This document shows, piece after piece, positions 50,666 to 62,700 of a stretch of 64,000 nucleotides of DNA. Under the pieces are notes generated by a model. It saw only the letters and a program-made list of their open reading frames with translations. It did no database searches and was not told the DNA's origin. Source of the DNA: Phallusia mammillata (lineage: Eukaryota; Chordata; Ascidiacea; Phlebobranchia; Ascidiidae); contig QLIY01000023.1 in the NCBI GenBank assembly GCA_003260075.1, positions 185,256 through 249,255 on the forward strand, given 5' to 3'. Position 1 is the stretch's first letter. Each line of letters opens with the position of its first letter. Made by a program: the position numbers and the translations under genes.

Positions 50666-51132
50666 GTTCCCCAAAGTGATGTCATTTGGTTGGTGCATAA
50701 CCCCAAGAAGGCTTAACCTGCGAAAACGTAGCCCTGCCAAGACAATACAGCTTAACATACTAGGCATGGCGGGGGGGGGGGGGCTGGCAAAGGGAACTAA
50801 GCATCGGTATTGCATTCACCCCACTGAATAACTCGTTTATGAACACATATTAGTACGGTAATTCCAGAGGGACTACAGTCCACAGAACAGCAGACAAAAG
50901 TTCAGAGAATATTAATTGTTTATTTTTCCGGTTGTTTCAGTATTGGTGAATACCCAGATCTGCAACTCTATTAAGTTGTCTGTTCCCATTCATACTGATT
51001 TGTCTTGTGATTGTTATGGGTCAGAAAATGTTTTTAGTAGGAGATATAGTCAAAAGGGGATATCAACAGCTCTCAGAAAAGTAACATATTACATATAGAT
51101 CAAGGTTCAATAACCGCGGAATGTCTTCTTAT

Positions 51133-51312
51133 CAGTGGTGGGATTCAATTTTTTTGTTAGCCGGTTCTATCACAAAAGTCATTTTTTTAGCCGGTACTTT
51201 TCACAAAAAGTTCATTGACAGTAACCAGTAATGCTAACCGGTTTGCTGATCTCGTAAAATTTCGTGAGACGGTTCTATAGAACCGGTACGAACCGACTGA
51301 ATCCCACCACTG
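51133..51312. mobile_element. hAT-type MITE, 180 bp, with near-perfect ends
   Basis: The ends CAGTGGTGGGATTCA and TGAATCCCACCACTG are perfect 15-bp inverted copies. The flanking 8-mers CTTCTTAT (51125-51132) and TTTCTTAT (51313-51320) match at 7 of 8. Internal GCCGGTTCTATCAC and GGTTCTATAGAACCGG are also partly palindromic. Confidence 0.92.
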
Positions 51313-51757
51313 TTTCTTATCTGTCGTAATTTGCGCAGTGGTTGCCCCAAAACTACAGGTATTAGTTTAGTTGGTTGGCACTGTAAAGAAACTTCTAACT
51401 TTATACATGTGTAATTTGATTAGACCTGAAAAATGTCTCAATCGTCGATTTAATTTGATAATGTTTTGGCACTAGTCTTGACTTATATATGGTGACAAAT
51501 TTAAGACTGCAACAATTTTAGAATAGGCCTACGACCACAATACAAAAAACCTAAAGAATTTTGTTAAACTGCGTCTTGCGAAAGACGTGCTATTACTGAA
51601 CTTTAATGTAAAAGCAATAAACAGCAACATCAACAATAAAGCACGCTAATATGGTACAACATAGCGCAAGCCATATATACGGGTAAAACATACGCAACAA
51701 AAATATATTTAACACTGGATTTCAAACAACGAGGTGTGCTACTTCACTTCGTCGTTG

Positions 51758-51911
51758 TAAGGTGTAGCACTCGATTTTTCCTAAGCAAGAAACGTAAGCG
51801 ACATTGCTCCCAATGGTTAAAACCGAAAAGGGGGGGGGGGTAAGGTGTAGCACTCGATTTTTCTTAAGCAAGAAACGTAAGCGACATTGCTCCCAATGGT
51901 TAAAACCGAAA
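51758..51911 (+). repeat. Direct repeat of about 71 bp (51758-51829 and 51841-51911) around an 11-nt G run
   Basis: The units differ at one base (TTTTTCC versus TTTTTCT). The run 51830-51840 equals 10 plus one native G. Confidence 0.85.
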
Positions 51912-52032
51912 AAATCAAATAAAAAAACCGATCAACGGACTTGCAATAAAAACAGACAGTTAGACGGCGGACTCATTGTGAGCATAACGCATTCAGGCAT
52001 TGCCCGCCCACCGAGGATAAAAGGGGGGGGGG
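51912..52032 (+). repeat. SINE 3' tail, ending at a 10-nt G run
   Basis: It shares CAACGGACTTGC, ACTCATTGTGAGCATAACGC and GCCCGCCCACCGAGGATAAA with the tail of the SINE at 37803-38075. Its tRNA head is absent. The G run at 52023-52032 follows directly. Confidence 0.6.
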
Positions 52033-53091
52033 ATACATTACTTCACATAGCTTGAAACAGCAAGACCGTAAATAAATCATGTTCTATTGAAGAACGGTCG
52101 ACAATGCAGTTCCGATTCTATACACTTCCGGTGAGCATTGTACTCCACCTCACTCATTGCACACAAATGCCTTCGTTGGCAGGTGGAGTCGCAGTACCGG
52201 AAGTCGTACGACACCGAGTTAATTAAGGAAAAGCGCTGGAGGGCGCGGTTGTCTTCGCACTCGGGCCCCGTGACGTCACATCTGACGTCAGCACACATAA
52301 GTTTGTGCAGGAAGCTGGCCATCGACGCTGGATTGATGTTGGGGACTTGGAATTCTTCAGTCGCTCTATATTCTTTGATCCAAGTCGCATTGCCATTGAC
52401 GTTTCCATCGGTTAGGTTGAAATAATATTGCACGTAGTCCTGCAAAATTGCACTAAGGTTACAACTTACACCACGATACACTGACAGTGGGTGAAGGCGG
52501 TAGTTAGAGGGGAGTCAGAGTTTAAACCAAAAAATCTCACTGGCTCGGGATCATAAAATATATTTTTTCGCCTGCTGAAAAACTTTTGCGCTGAATATTG
52601 CCAGGTCACTGGTTGTTTGATAAACATGCTACTCGCTCCAAGCAAAACATAAAAACATGAACACTTTTTCTTGAAAATGCTTGTATAATTTCGTTTGCTT
52701 CACAATGTTTATTGTGGTACAAACACATTTTCATCTTATACAATTTTGTGTTGTTTTCTTTTTAAATCTAATTTTTAATTGTTCAAAAACATATCTAAAT
52801 TTCTTGTATCTAGTTCTGGCAAACAGAACTGCAGAATTAATTTTGTTTGTATACTTACCTTAAGTGAAGTAAATAATGGGCAGTATTCAAATAATCGAAT
52901 TCCTGGGTTGTTTGCTGTTTGGATTTCTTTTGAATGCGGCGTCACACTTGGAGCTATCCACAATGTTGAAATCTGAAATCATTATCACAAAAAACGTTTC
53001 AAATTTGAAATATGTTTTTAACAAACCGTATCATAGAAAACTGAGACCCATTTTTTAAAATCCATCAATTTCAAAAATCAAACTTAAAAAG

Positions 53092-54194
53092 TAGGGTTGG
53101 CATTTGGCAAGCTGGTCAATTGACCGGTCAAATACGGTCAACTGACAGCACTCTATTTGAATAGTCAAATACTATTTTTAATTTTAAAAATCAAATGTGG
53201 TAAATCTGCTTGGACTTGCTTTTTGGTTGTTGGAATGGATAAATTATTTCTTACAGCCCTTCTCTTATAGGTAGAAAAGTTGAGGGCATACATTTGTATT
53301 AAAAAGTGCTATGAAAGCCAATATAGATGTGTTTTGTTGATTTCAAATAAATGCCTTAAACAATTAGGGGATACTTTTCATCTGAAATTTAAGATCTGAT
53401 TTACGTTAAGGCAAACTTTGCAAGGTTTACAATGCAATTAAAAAACATGGATCACCTCTAGCACCGCTTTATGTTAATAAAAAATAATAAGAGTGTGATC
53501 TGTCTATGGGGGAAAGTTAGTTTATAAGTACTTACTTGGGCATTTTTGCAAATATTGCACATTTTGACTGACGGATAAAAATCGAAATAATTTTAAGCAT
53601 TTGTAAACTTGTAGGTCTGCAGTACATTTTCTATATTTGAACCAAGAACTGATTGTATCTATATATTTGGATTATAATTGCCCTGAATACATTTTTATGG
53701 ATTAATTACAGGTCAGTACTTATTGGAACAAATAATGTACCTACATATCAAGCTTTTGTATATTCCTTGTTTGTCATCGATGGTGATGTGACAACAGCAT
53801 AAATTACACTTTTAAGCCGGATAAGCGACTTTTGCAGTTAAATCTTAGTCAAAATTAGACTTCAATCTGATGTATACATAGAATATTATGAAAATCCAGT
53901 TTACAAATGTGATTACTAAATGAAAAATACAGACACACAGGTGAGGCCTATGATGAAATAAGGCATACAACGCCGTTGGAAAAGTCTATGATATAAACTG
54001 AACGTTTCACAAACACATTTACATGAGTTGCCTTCATTTCTATTATAGTTTTTAAGATAATTTAACTTACAATTTTTAACTAAAAATGCAATTTAATAAT
54101 GCGTATAGTATTTGACCAATATTTGACCAATTTGACAAGTATTTGACCAGTTAATTAACCAGATTTTATTTGACTGGTCAAATGCCCAACCCTA
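53092..54194. mobile_element. hAT-like non-autonomous element, about 1.1 kb
   Basis: Ends TAGGGTTGGCATTTG and CAAATGCCCAACCCTA are inverted copies with a one-base gap. TTGACC/GGTCAA motifs crowd both ends. The flanking 8-mers TTAAAAAG and ACAAAAAG match at 6 of 8. No transposase frame is seen. It lies in the fifth intron of SMPDL3-B. Confidence 0.8.
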
Positions 54195-54307
54195 ACAAAA
54201 AGTGCACTCTACACAGTTATAAACTATGAATCAGGAGTGCGATTGAAGAATTGATTAAAACAAAATAGATAAATCAACTGCACAGATTAAACCGGAACAG
54301 TTACTCT

Positions 54308-54501
54308 AGATACGGTAGAATATCGTCAGTTTAAAATGCCACATTCAAAAACAACATAATAAAACAATAAAAAACGTGTCTCCAAAAGTACCATCAAAAG
54401 GGGGGGGGGAAGATATGGTAGAATATCGTCAGTTTAAAACGCAACATTCAAAACCAACATAATAAAACAATAAAAAACGTGTCTCCAAAAGTACCATCAA
54501 A
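54308..54501 (+). repeat. Direct repeat of about 92 bp (54308-54399 and 54411-54501) around a 10-nt G run
   Basis: The units differ at about four positions, roughly 4 percent. The run 54400-54409 is exactly 10 Gs. It lies just before exon 5 of SMPDL3-B. Confidence 0.88.
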
Positions 54502-55264
54502 ATATACTTACCGGTTTTCGATGTTTGTCCCAAAATACCCGAAAGCTATCCCTGTGGTTGTGACCAAAAAACTGACCCTCTATAATGTCATGATATTTCT
54601 GCACAAGCTCAATGTATCGACGATTGTGCTTAGGATAAAACCAGTAATCATTGTCACTCAGTTCAAAAACTCCTGGGGGATGATGCCCAACTATAAAAAC
54701 CTGTATAGGACGGATCAATTGTTTATGTTGGAAGAGACATATTTTAATTGTAGTAATTGTATATTGTTGTAACAGAACATTGAGAATTTGGGTGAATAAA
54801 AGTGGAACATATTGCTCCTACTTGACCTAGATTAAATAAAGCATATCAATTGTTCATAATAATCACTTTGTAGTGCATTTGTTGAGACTTTTGAAGCTGC
54901 GATTCCAGCCATTTAAACTGTCCTGCAGGATCAGAATTTCTTTTAACATGAGGATTTAACAAATCCCATAAGTTGGTATTAAGCATTAGCAACTGCAGAT
55001 TTGGACCAAAATGTTCAAAAATCACTGAGTAGTAGCCACCTAAAACATGACCATGTGAATATTAATGATTGATAATATGTAAAAGTGGTTTAACTATTCT
55101 TCAACATAAAAATCTCTCCAACAAAATTAAAAAAAAGAAAGTTCTAAGCATTACATGTACCCTTTTTAAATCAATCAATTTGATCTTCAGGTATCCATTT
55201 GTTCCAAATATTGGCAATTTTAGTCCTGACATTGTTTTCTTCTATTGGCATATGGTCAAAAGGA

Positions 55265-55485
55265 AAGTAGTCATGGTTCCCCAGCACAGTGTAAATAGGT
55301 GTTTCCGGAAACATTTCATCGATTAGTCTGGTGAGATTCATTTCTGTTTGCAGCACCAACTTTGTGGACGGGGGGGGGGGAAGTAGTCATGGTTCCCCAG
55401 AACAGTGTAAATAGGTGTTTCCGGAAACATTTCATCTATTAGTCTGGTGAGATTCATTTCTGTTTGCAGCACCAACTTTGTGGAC
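55265..55485 (+). repeat. Direct repeat of 105 bp inside SMPDL3-B exon 3 (55265-55369 and 55381-55485) around an 11-nt G run
   Basis: The copies differ by a few substitutions (AGCACAG/AGAACAG, TCGATTAG/TCTATTAG). Collapsing one copy and the Gs restores exactly the exon length shared by the paralogues. This shows that the duplication and the G run are not in the real gene. Confidence 0.92.
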
Positions 55486-56659
55486 AAATACTTTTCATTT
55501 TCATGTACATGTAAAATGTTGTCACTGGAAATGTGAAAAAGTATTTTTTTGAAAATAATTTTTTTCATTTTTTGAAAAAAAGCTGTCAATAAAAATTCAA
55601 ATTACAAAAATAAACAAATGATTTTGTTTTAATAGTAGTACTAACCCAGTCCATAAAATAAAATCTGGGTTTGGTTTAATTCTTTTCATTTCTTGGAAAG
55701 TTGAGTTTATAAGTTTCCATGGAGAATCACACCTAAAAAAATTATAGTACATAATAAGATGTAAGAATCCAGATACTTTGTTCCAAATCAACAAAACTTT
55801 AATATTGGAATCCAATAATTTAGCTTACATACGAAATTGACCAGGTACAGATGCTACGTTTTTTAACATAGATCTTCCCACTTAATTTATTTTAGCATAT
55901 TTACAATGGCTGGGTTTTCTGTTTTCGCAATTGTGTCCTGTGTTTTTCATGCCACATTATGATAGTGTGTTACCATTTTTGTTGCGTCAAGGTGCACGTA
56001 AACAAACTACAATAGATGAATGTTGTGTTTTGCCTTAGTAAACCACTTACTGTTACAACTATTACAATACAATAAAAAATATTAAAAATGTCAGAATTTA
56101 CTTAAAATCACCAAAAGGACCAGGATATACAGCAGGTGCTCCTGTTGACCACGGGCAACCTTTCTGTTGTGTGTAATAGAAGTCAAGATGAAGATCAGTG
56201 ATGTGCCAAAAAGCTGCAGTAAATTGTTTTAACGATATACTTGCCGAGCAATTTGACGGCAACAAGAAACATACTATTAGACTAAAATGCATCTTTCCTT
56301 TGCTGAAAATAATTACAGTGGTTCTCCACCAACTGCTATTGAACAACTTGTATCGAGTTTCTTCGTATTTAAATTGCAACAAAACACATGCAATGTACAA
56401 CTACAATGCAGAACGCAGACGTTTCTCTTCACTGTAGTTTTCAGCTTCGGTAATTTATCTAATATGCAACTGCAACTCGTGCAAGTGAGTTCAATTTTGT
56501 TTCCCATCTCTGTTGAGATTTTTTTTTGCTTGATTTGTTAATTTTTAACAAAAATGTTTGCATATTGTTTGATACTAAAAAACCTGAAAATGTACTAAGA
56601 TATTGTATTGATTATTTATTTTCAGAAAATAAATCTGCCGTATTTCAACTATTTATAAG

Positions 56660-57220
56660 TTGAGTTGTGTTGAGTTTATTTCGCCGGTGATACAAATCGT
56701 AGCAGCACAATTGCGCTAAAATATTCACCAAGCCGGAAATAGCTGCACAACGTTGGGACGTTATAAAGCGCGACAAAGGTTTTAGTGGACAAATGATAAA
56801 CGCGCTGCAGCTACTCCGTTACAAAAAGTAAAAGCGTTATGTGGCAGGGACTCGCATGGTTGGCGGCTTAGCGCATTAGGACAGGGGTGTGCAACTTGCG
56901 GCCCGTTGATAAAGTTCGTGCGGCCCGCGGAGACGCTAGGATTTCCTAATTTACTGGCAAACGAGTCCAATTATCATATATTTTTGAGCACATTGGTGCG
57001 CCCGGTGGTATTTCTATGCGACCTGGCAATAATGTGACTATAAATAAATGCGACTTTTACTTGTTAACTCAATATAAGCATATTTGGTATGAAACAAATT
57101 AAATTCAGCTGGGGGTGCGGCCCGCGATCTGATCATGGTAATTGTATTTGGCCCCACTGTGAAAAAGGTTGCACACCCCTGCATTAGGACATCAAGACTG
57201 GGGTTTTTCCCTATTTGATA
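56660..57220 (+). repeat. Interspersed repeat family R1, copy interrupted by a MITE
   Basis: The head TTTATTTCGCCGG, CACAATTGCGCTAAA, CACCAAGCCGGAAATAGCTG, GCAGCTACTCCGT and AAAGCGTTATGTGGC match the copy at 16800-17290 in order. The MITE at 56882-57181 splits it. The R1 sequence resumes after it for a short distance. Confidence 0.6.
56882..57181. mobile_element. hAT-type MITE, 300 bp, perfect 8-bp target duplication, nested in R1
   Basis: Ends CAGGGGTGTGCAACTTGC and AAAGGTTGCACACCCCTG. CATTAGGA is duplicated exactly at 56874-56881 and 57182-57189. GCGGCCCG blocks occur near both ends. Confidence 0.93.
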
Positions 57221-58316
57221 ATTATTATTACATAGAAAACTAATTGTATTCTTCATTGCTCATTTGCTGTTCCATATTTAAATATTTTCAATCGTTTGGA
57301 AATTTATTGTGTGACATAGTTGTGTTAAGTATTAAATTATGAGATGGGGTTTATAAGGTGAATGTTTCATGTTTGCAAGATTTTAACCAAACAATGTGAA
57401 ACATTGACACCTTGATAAATAACAAGGTAAATTTTAAAAGTTTTGCATTCTCTTTTGATCAGATACTAATTTTCCTTATATACCGGGCTATGGTCTACCA
57501 ATATGTCTAAGTGGAAGTGGCACATGCTGTTAATCTTACTTCAGGTAATGTTGCGTTATTCAACATGTTACGTTTCAGTTAGCCTGTTAAGACTGAAATA
57601 TCTCAAGTTAAAACTGTCGTCACAAACTTAAATATATTTTTTATAATCAAAGATTAAGTCTTTTAATTTATACTCAGTCAAGCAGGAATTCACTGTTACG
57701 CTTATGGTTCTTTGTGTGCTAATTTCAGTTTAAATTGGAGTTAAACTATTTAGCAGAGCAATACCTCTAAATACATACAACCTTTTACACACCACCATCT
57801 GATTTTAACAAATACAATTTATACAATGTAACACACAGGGCAAAAATGACGGATTATCTGATTACATACATAATGTGAAAACAATCCTTATATTAACAAC
57901 ACATGTAAGATTATACAAATAATGGGCCCCACAAAGGCTTAATAAACTTTTAGTTTATGCTTATTTCTCAATGCAACCAATCTTTCAACTATATCTCAAA
58001 ACCTCCTATCCAATGCAGCTGGCTTTTTTATCCTGTTTCCAGCTTGCGTCATATGTATCTCTTTTTTACAGAGAATACATGCAAATAAACGTTACGAGAG
58101 TTCCAAGAAAAAATGCATCGTTTATTTATTTTTGAAATGCATGGTTTGTTTTTGTTTAACAATGCAAGCCTAAACGTTTTCTGTCCACATCACATCCTCT
58201 TTTCGTTCGTCTGCAATTGGTGACATAAAGGAAATGAGGGGGGGGGGAAGTAAGTTTGTTTCACTTGACTTGGTGCATATAATCAACAAGGTGTTCCATT
58301 GCAAGTCACAGTCTGT

Positions 58317-58914
58317 CAATGATGTTTATTACCACCAGAGACATGTGAATTGCCATTCTAAATAACTTTACTAATCATATAATGAAATATTCTATTTTTA
58401 GTCTGATTGATATTAACCAAACACAACGTTCCTCTTGATGTAACTCAGTTTTTATTACTGGGATATTTTTTGCTGTGAATTTTTATTTTTTGAGGTAAAC
58501 ATGCATTACAAACATATATTAAATATAAAAACTAGTTTGCAGTGTCAAAAAAAAATTCTCTATTTTGAATTGTATTTAGTATACACCATAAGGTTATGTG
58601 TGTATTAATACTTAGAATTTCCTTTTTCTCATATTTTTTTCCACAAAATCTGTATAAAAAAGTTCTAAACAAATGACAGCGACAACTTTTTTTATTACGG
58701 GGGGGGGGATCAATGATGTTTATTACCACTAGAGACATGAGAATTGCCATTCTAAATAACTTGACTAATCATATGATGAAATATTCTATTGATAAAACTT
58801 GTTCAAAGCAGATGTATCTTAATTGATATCTTTTGATGTAACTCAGTTTTTTTCCAGAAAATCTGTATAAAATAGTTCTATACAAATGACAGCAACTACT
58901 TATTTTATTACTTT
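58317..58914 (+). repeat. Direct repeat (58317-58698 and 58710-58914) around a 10-nt G run, with an internal deletion in the second copy
   Basis: Both copies begin TCAATGATGTTTATTACCAC and end near ACTTTTTTTATTAC or ACTTATTTTATTAC. The right copy lacks about 180 bp of the middle and has several substitutions. This is more diverged than the other pairs. Confidence 0.75.
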
Positions 58915-59277
58915 TACAGATGGTATAAAAATATTTTGCAAGCAAATTCCTAGAATTTGTGGTTGGTTGGAACTAACTCTTCAGATTCTGATCATTTCAC
59001 TCTTTATGTATTTATTGGAAAAATAATGTCCCTATACCTTGAAAGACATAAACACCTCACATCCAACTTCGAAGTGTTGGCTTCATGATTTTCCAACCAA
59101 TTATATTAAGGTAGTGTATCTTTGTACTAGCAAATGAAAAGTTTTAAGCAGATTTTTCCTACATATACCAGAGTTAAACTGTTTCTATTTTCACAGGTAG
59201 GAGACATAAATATAGCCATTTGTTATCTGATTGACCGTTGACGGCAAAGTCTTGCAATTGATGTTGTTGGTATGCTG

Positions 59278-59628
59278 ATTGGTATTAAAATCAGTATGCC
59301 CAGGCAGATTAAAAAAGTTTATCAAATTCCAAGCAAATCATTGAGTTGTACAAATGCTCAGGTAAGCAACACATGTAAAGTTTTGCAATTAACCAACTTT
59401 TTAAAACAGGCTTGAAAGCTTCTAAAATACACTGATTTTTACCCGTTGGCGTTAATGGTTATTTGTGTGCTTTCTATGTAACTTATTCACTATTTTTTCA
59501 GGAAGTGATTCTTGCCAAGAAACAAAATTATCTTCGATTCTGTTTCATGTCATCTCAATCTACATGGCAGGTTTGTTTCTGGTATTCCTGCTTGGAATCT
59601 TTGCCAATCGTTGATATCAGTTTACTGA
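59278..59628 (+). CDS. Unrecognised possible short coding unit, two exons
   Basis: An ATG-initiated frame at 59278 (MLIGIKISMPRQ, ending SCTNAQ) runs to a GTAAGC donor near 59361. A pyrimidine-rich TTTTTTCAG acceptor at about 59502 opens a second segment (EVILAKKQNYLRF and so on) that stays in frame to a TGA near 59626, or to another GT donor near 59570. I recognise no family. The region is AT-rich and the case rests only on the linked splice signals. It may be an untranslated or non-coding transcript, or chance. Confidence 0.2.
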
Positions 59629-59772
59629 CATTTTGCTGTTGAAATCATCACCACATTGCCCATGCATATTGAAAAATAAGGTACAAGTTTTGGTTTTAAG
59701 AAAACAATTATATAGGTATAATTGGGTTAACCAATTAGGGTTTAACGGACGCGTATCACTTTAAGTTTAGAG

Positions 59773-62700
59773 TTACAATATGCAAAGCAGAAAACTAAGC
59801 ACGGTCAGAGCTATGCTAGCAGAGTTCTGTGTTGCTGAATTTCCATCCCACTCTGACATACAACGGTAGTAGGACTCTTGATCAACGTTCTCCACTGCAC
59901 ACACGTGATTTTTCTGGCATGTGTCGTCGCAGGCACCATGTACGTACGAAACTGTGTTCAGTAAATGGTAGCGTTGGAGAAACGTTTGAAGGCTGCACGT
60001 TTCGTTGTTAAATGACGGATCTTCGCGAAGCCTGGTTGCTACTGCTTTTAGTGATGCTGGACTGAGGTCTGGGATAAGGTATTCGCTCAATGCGGAGTAT
60101 TCCTCAACCCACGACGCAGTGTCAAGTGCATTAGCTTGTGACAAATTAAGGAAGTATTGAGTGAAATCCTGTAACACAAATGAGTTGAAACTACACCTAA
60201 AAGTTATATATACTCTCATGAAGTTGGCATAACACTGGCATTATATCTGCCTAGTGTTTGCCCACGGTTATTATATTTCATGGTTTTAATAGATAATGAC
60301 TCGGAGAATTCAAGCCAACAGCTTAAAAAACAACGTAGGGTACTCACTGTTTGTTTGAATGTTGTTCGATCGTATTGAAACAACCGAATTCCAGGATTTG
60401 TGGAGCCGTCCCTGATCCCGATGCGAGGTGTGACGCCTGGTTCATAAAATAGGACCGAAATCTGGAAATAAATATTTACTTTGAACACGCCTTGCAACGA
60501 CCCCGCCATCGGTATGGGTTTCATTTCTGGCGTTTACAAAGTCATATTGCATTAAAGTGGTCAATGAAAAAATCAAGTTTGGGATGTTTCGAAAGCCTGA
60601 CGTCAGCTACGGTAATTGCCTTTCGTTTATGTGTAATATATGTTTGTTGAATTCGGAAACAACACGCATGACATAACCGTACCGGGTGCTTTGATTCGTT
60701 GTAGAACAATCGAAAGCTGTCAGTATGGTGGTGACCGAAAAACTGGCCGGCAATAACATCGGCATAACTCTGCACCAGTGCCACGTAACGTTCATTGTAG
60801 CGCTTGAAATAGTAAGTTTCATTGGAAACCATTTCGAAGAAACCGGGTCCAATATGGCCGGTGATGTAGACCTGAAAGCAAATATTGGTTAAAAGTAGTA
60901 TGCTGTTATCATGACATACCTAGAGTGGGCCACATAAATGCAATGTTTAGAGTGGGCCACATAAATGCAATGTTGACACCACAATTAATTTGTCGAGAGA
61001 AAAGTTGTAAAGTTAATGCATTTGATCTAAACAACTGCAAAAATGTATGACAAATATTTTTAAATAAGCCTACGCTGAAGTAAATAGGTATTTTCATCAA
61101 TGATTTGTCAGCAAAAGTATAATGTAGATAAACCGACCTTTTTGCCTTCTGATCTAGTAAGATTGAGCTGATTACCAAACCACTCAAATTGTCCTGCTGG
61201 GTCGATGTCGTTTTCCCCATCAATGGTCGGATTGCTTGCGTCCCACAGGTTTGTGTTTAGCATTATAATTCTGAGATCTCGTGTTGGGACCAACCTAGAG
61301 CCGAAGCCCGCTTAAAAGAACAGTGTTGCTTAACTATTGGTCTTGACGGACTACCAAGTTGCGCAATCTTATATTTGGGCAAAACCTTTTGGTCAATTTG
61401 CAAGCGACTTCCGCGCACTATCAAAGACTAACCGGAAAGTCATTGAATTACTTTTCTTTGCAAATACCATTTTGAGAATAAAACGATATAATAAATTGAC
61501 GTGAAGTTATGTAAATAGTAAAACAAAGAAGAGACAAACGCAACCAAAATATAAAATCTCTACTCTGTGCACAATAAAAATGTTTTTTTTTATAATAGGA
61601 TCCTTTCAGCTTTAACTTGGGTTGTATGCCTACACAAGTTAGTAACTTGGGCTGTATGCCTACACAAGCAATTTTTTTCTCAGACCCCAAACCCACTTTC
61701 TTGAGTTCTCGTCACACTACCACTCATATAGTACAGTGTAGCTGCCGCGCACATCCAACAATTGTGCCTTCTGCTTTTTGCGCCCATAAGGTTACGCAGC
61801 TGTTTTCTTAGTGTATGTTTTCGTTCAGCAGGCAAGTTAACCTAATCATCAAACTTACTTTCCCGAAACATTGCAAATTGTTCAACTGTCATCCAAGGCT
61901 CCCATATGTCGGCGATCATTTCCACTATTGCGTTCCGTTTAGGAGGCATTTCATATTTGGGATGGTAGTCATGGTTACCAAGTGACGCAAATACCGTGGT
62001 GGATGGAAATGTTTGCTGAAGCAGTTCCGTTATGTTCCAAATGGTTTTCAGGACAAGCTCCTCGCTTAAGTAGCGGTTTTGTTGTGACGTATGAAGTGTG
62101 TCGTCACTTGAAAGGGACAAAAATGTGAAAAATCAAAGAGTCGTGTTTATTTTTTTATTCAAACGTCACGTCTATTTTTCTAAAAATAACCAATATTACG
62201 TTTGTTAGTCTGCGAAGAGATACGTTAAACCGTTTAGATCTAACACAAGCAACATGTTTCAGCTTATTGTAAATATACTGCAATGCAAGTTTGCTGAAAA
62301 CCGGGCACACTAATTTGACCATGAATGTCTCATTAGTGCAGTCGGTGACATTGGCTGTATAGGTTAAGGCAATGGAGTTTGTTGAAACTTACAGGCTTAA
62401 AAGCCAAATGACCATGCAACTGCTTGGAAACTAAAATTGCATCGATTTAAATTATAATATATGACATGGGTGAGGCATATGGCTTTTAAACTTGTGACCC
62501 AACAAACAAGTCTTTACCAGCTGTACTGATAAGACCTAACACTATGAAACAAGAGTGCATTTTCTGGAGCTAAGTTATGCATAAGTTTGCTCATTGTAAC
62601 AAGCAATCTTAATGCCTGGTGTATTTGTGTTAGCGAGATGTTTCTTACCCTGTCCAGAGGATGAAATCGGGGTTCCCATCAATAGTTTTCATGGCGTTGA

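Larger units (their letters stand above)
50666..52076. other. Intergenic between SMPDL3-B and SMPDL3-A
   Basis: The 5' flank of copy A and 3' flank of copy B. It holds a G run at 50771-50783, the 180-bp MITE at 51133, a duplicated unit at 51758-51911 and a SINE tail at 51912-52022. No gene is recognised. Confidence 0.6.
52077..56292 (-). pseudogene. Acid sphingomyelinase-like phosphodiesterase, tandem copy B, 7 exons, with an in-frame stop in exon 3
   Basis: Exons: 56292-56102, 55732-55646, 55524-55161 as assembled, 55039-54867, 54700-54512, 52972-52859, 52439-52077 (TGA). Exon 3 holds a 105-bp duplicate plus 11 Gs; removing 116 nt gives 248, the length seen in copies A and C. Then the reading frame is 1365 nt (454 aa), apart from a TGA at 55173-55171 (codon 172). 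That codon aligns with Ser in copy A. Everything else looks functional: signal peptide (MHFSLIVCFLLPSNC), HITDLHLDFYY, LGNHDYFP, VGHHPPG, FFGHNHRDSF and the C-terminal cysteine domain without a GPI tail. Either it is a very recent pseudogene or allele, or the stop is a base error. It is closest to copy A. Confidence 0.8.
56293..59277. other. Intergenic between SMPDL3-C and SMPDL3-B
   Basis: The 5' flank of copy B. It contains an R1 repeat with a nested MITE (56660-57220), a G run at 58238-58247 and the duplication at 58317-58914. A short ATG frame with signal-like residues (MSKWKWHMLLILLQ, 57504) ends at a GT donor, but no following exon can be tied to it. Confidence 0.5.
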
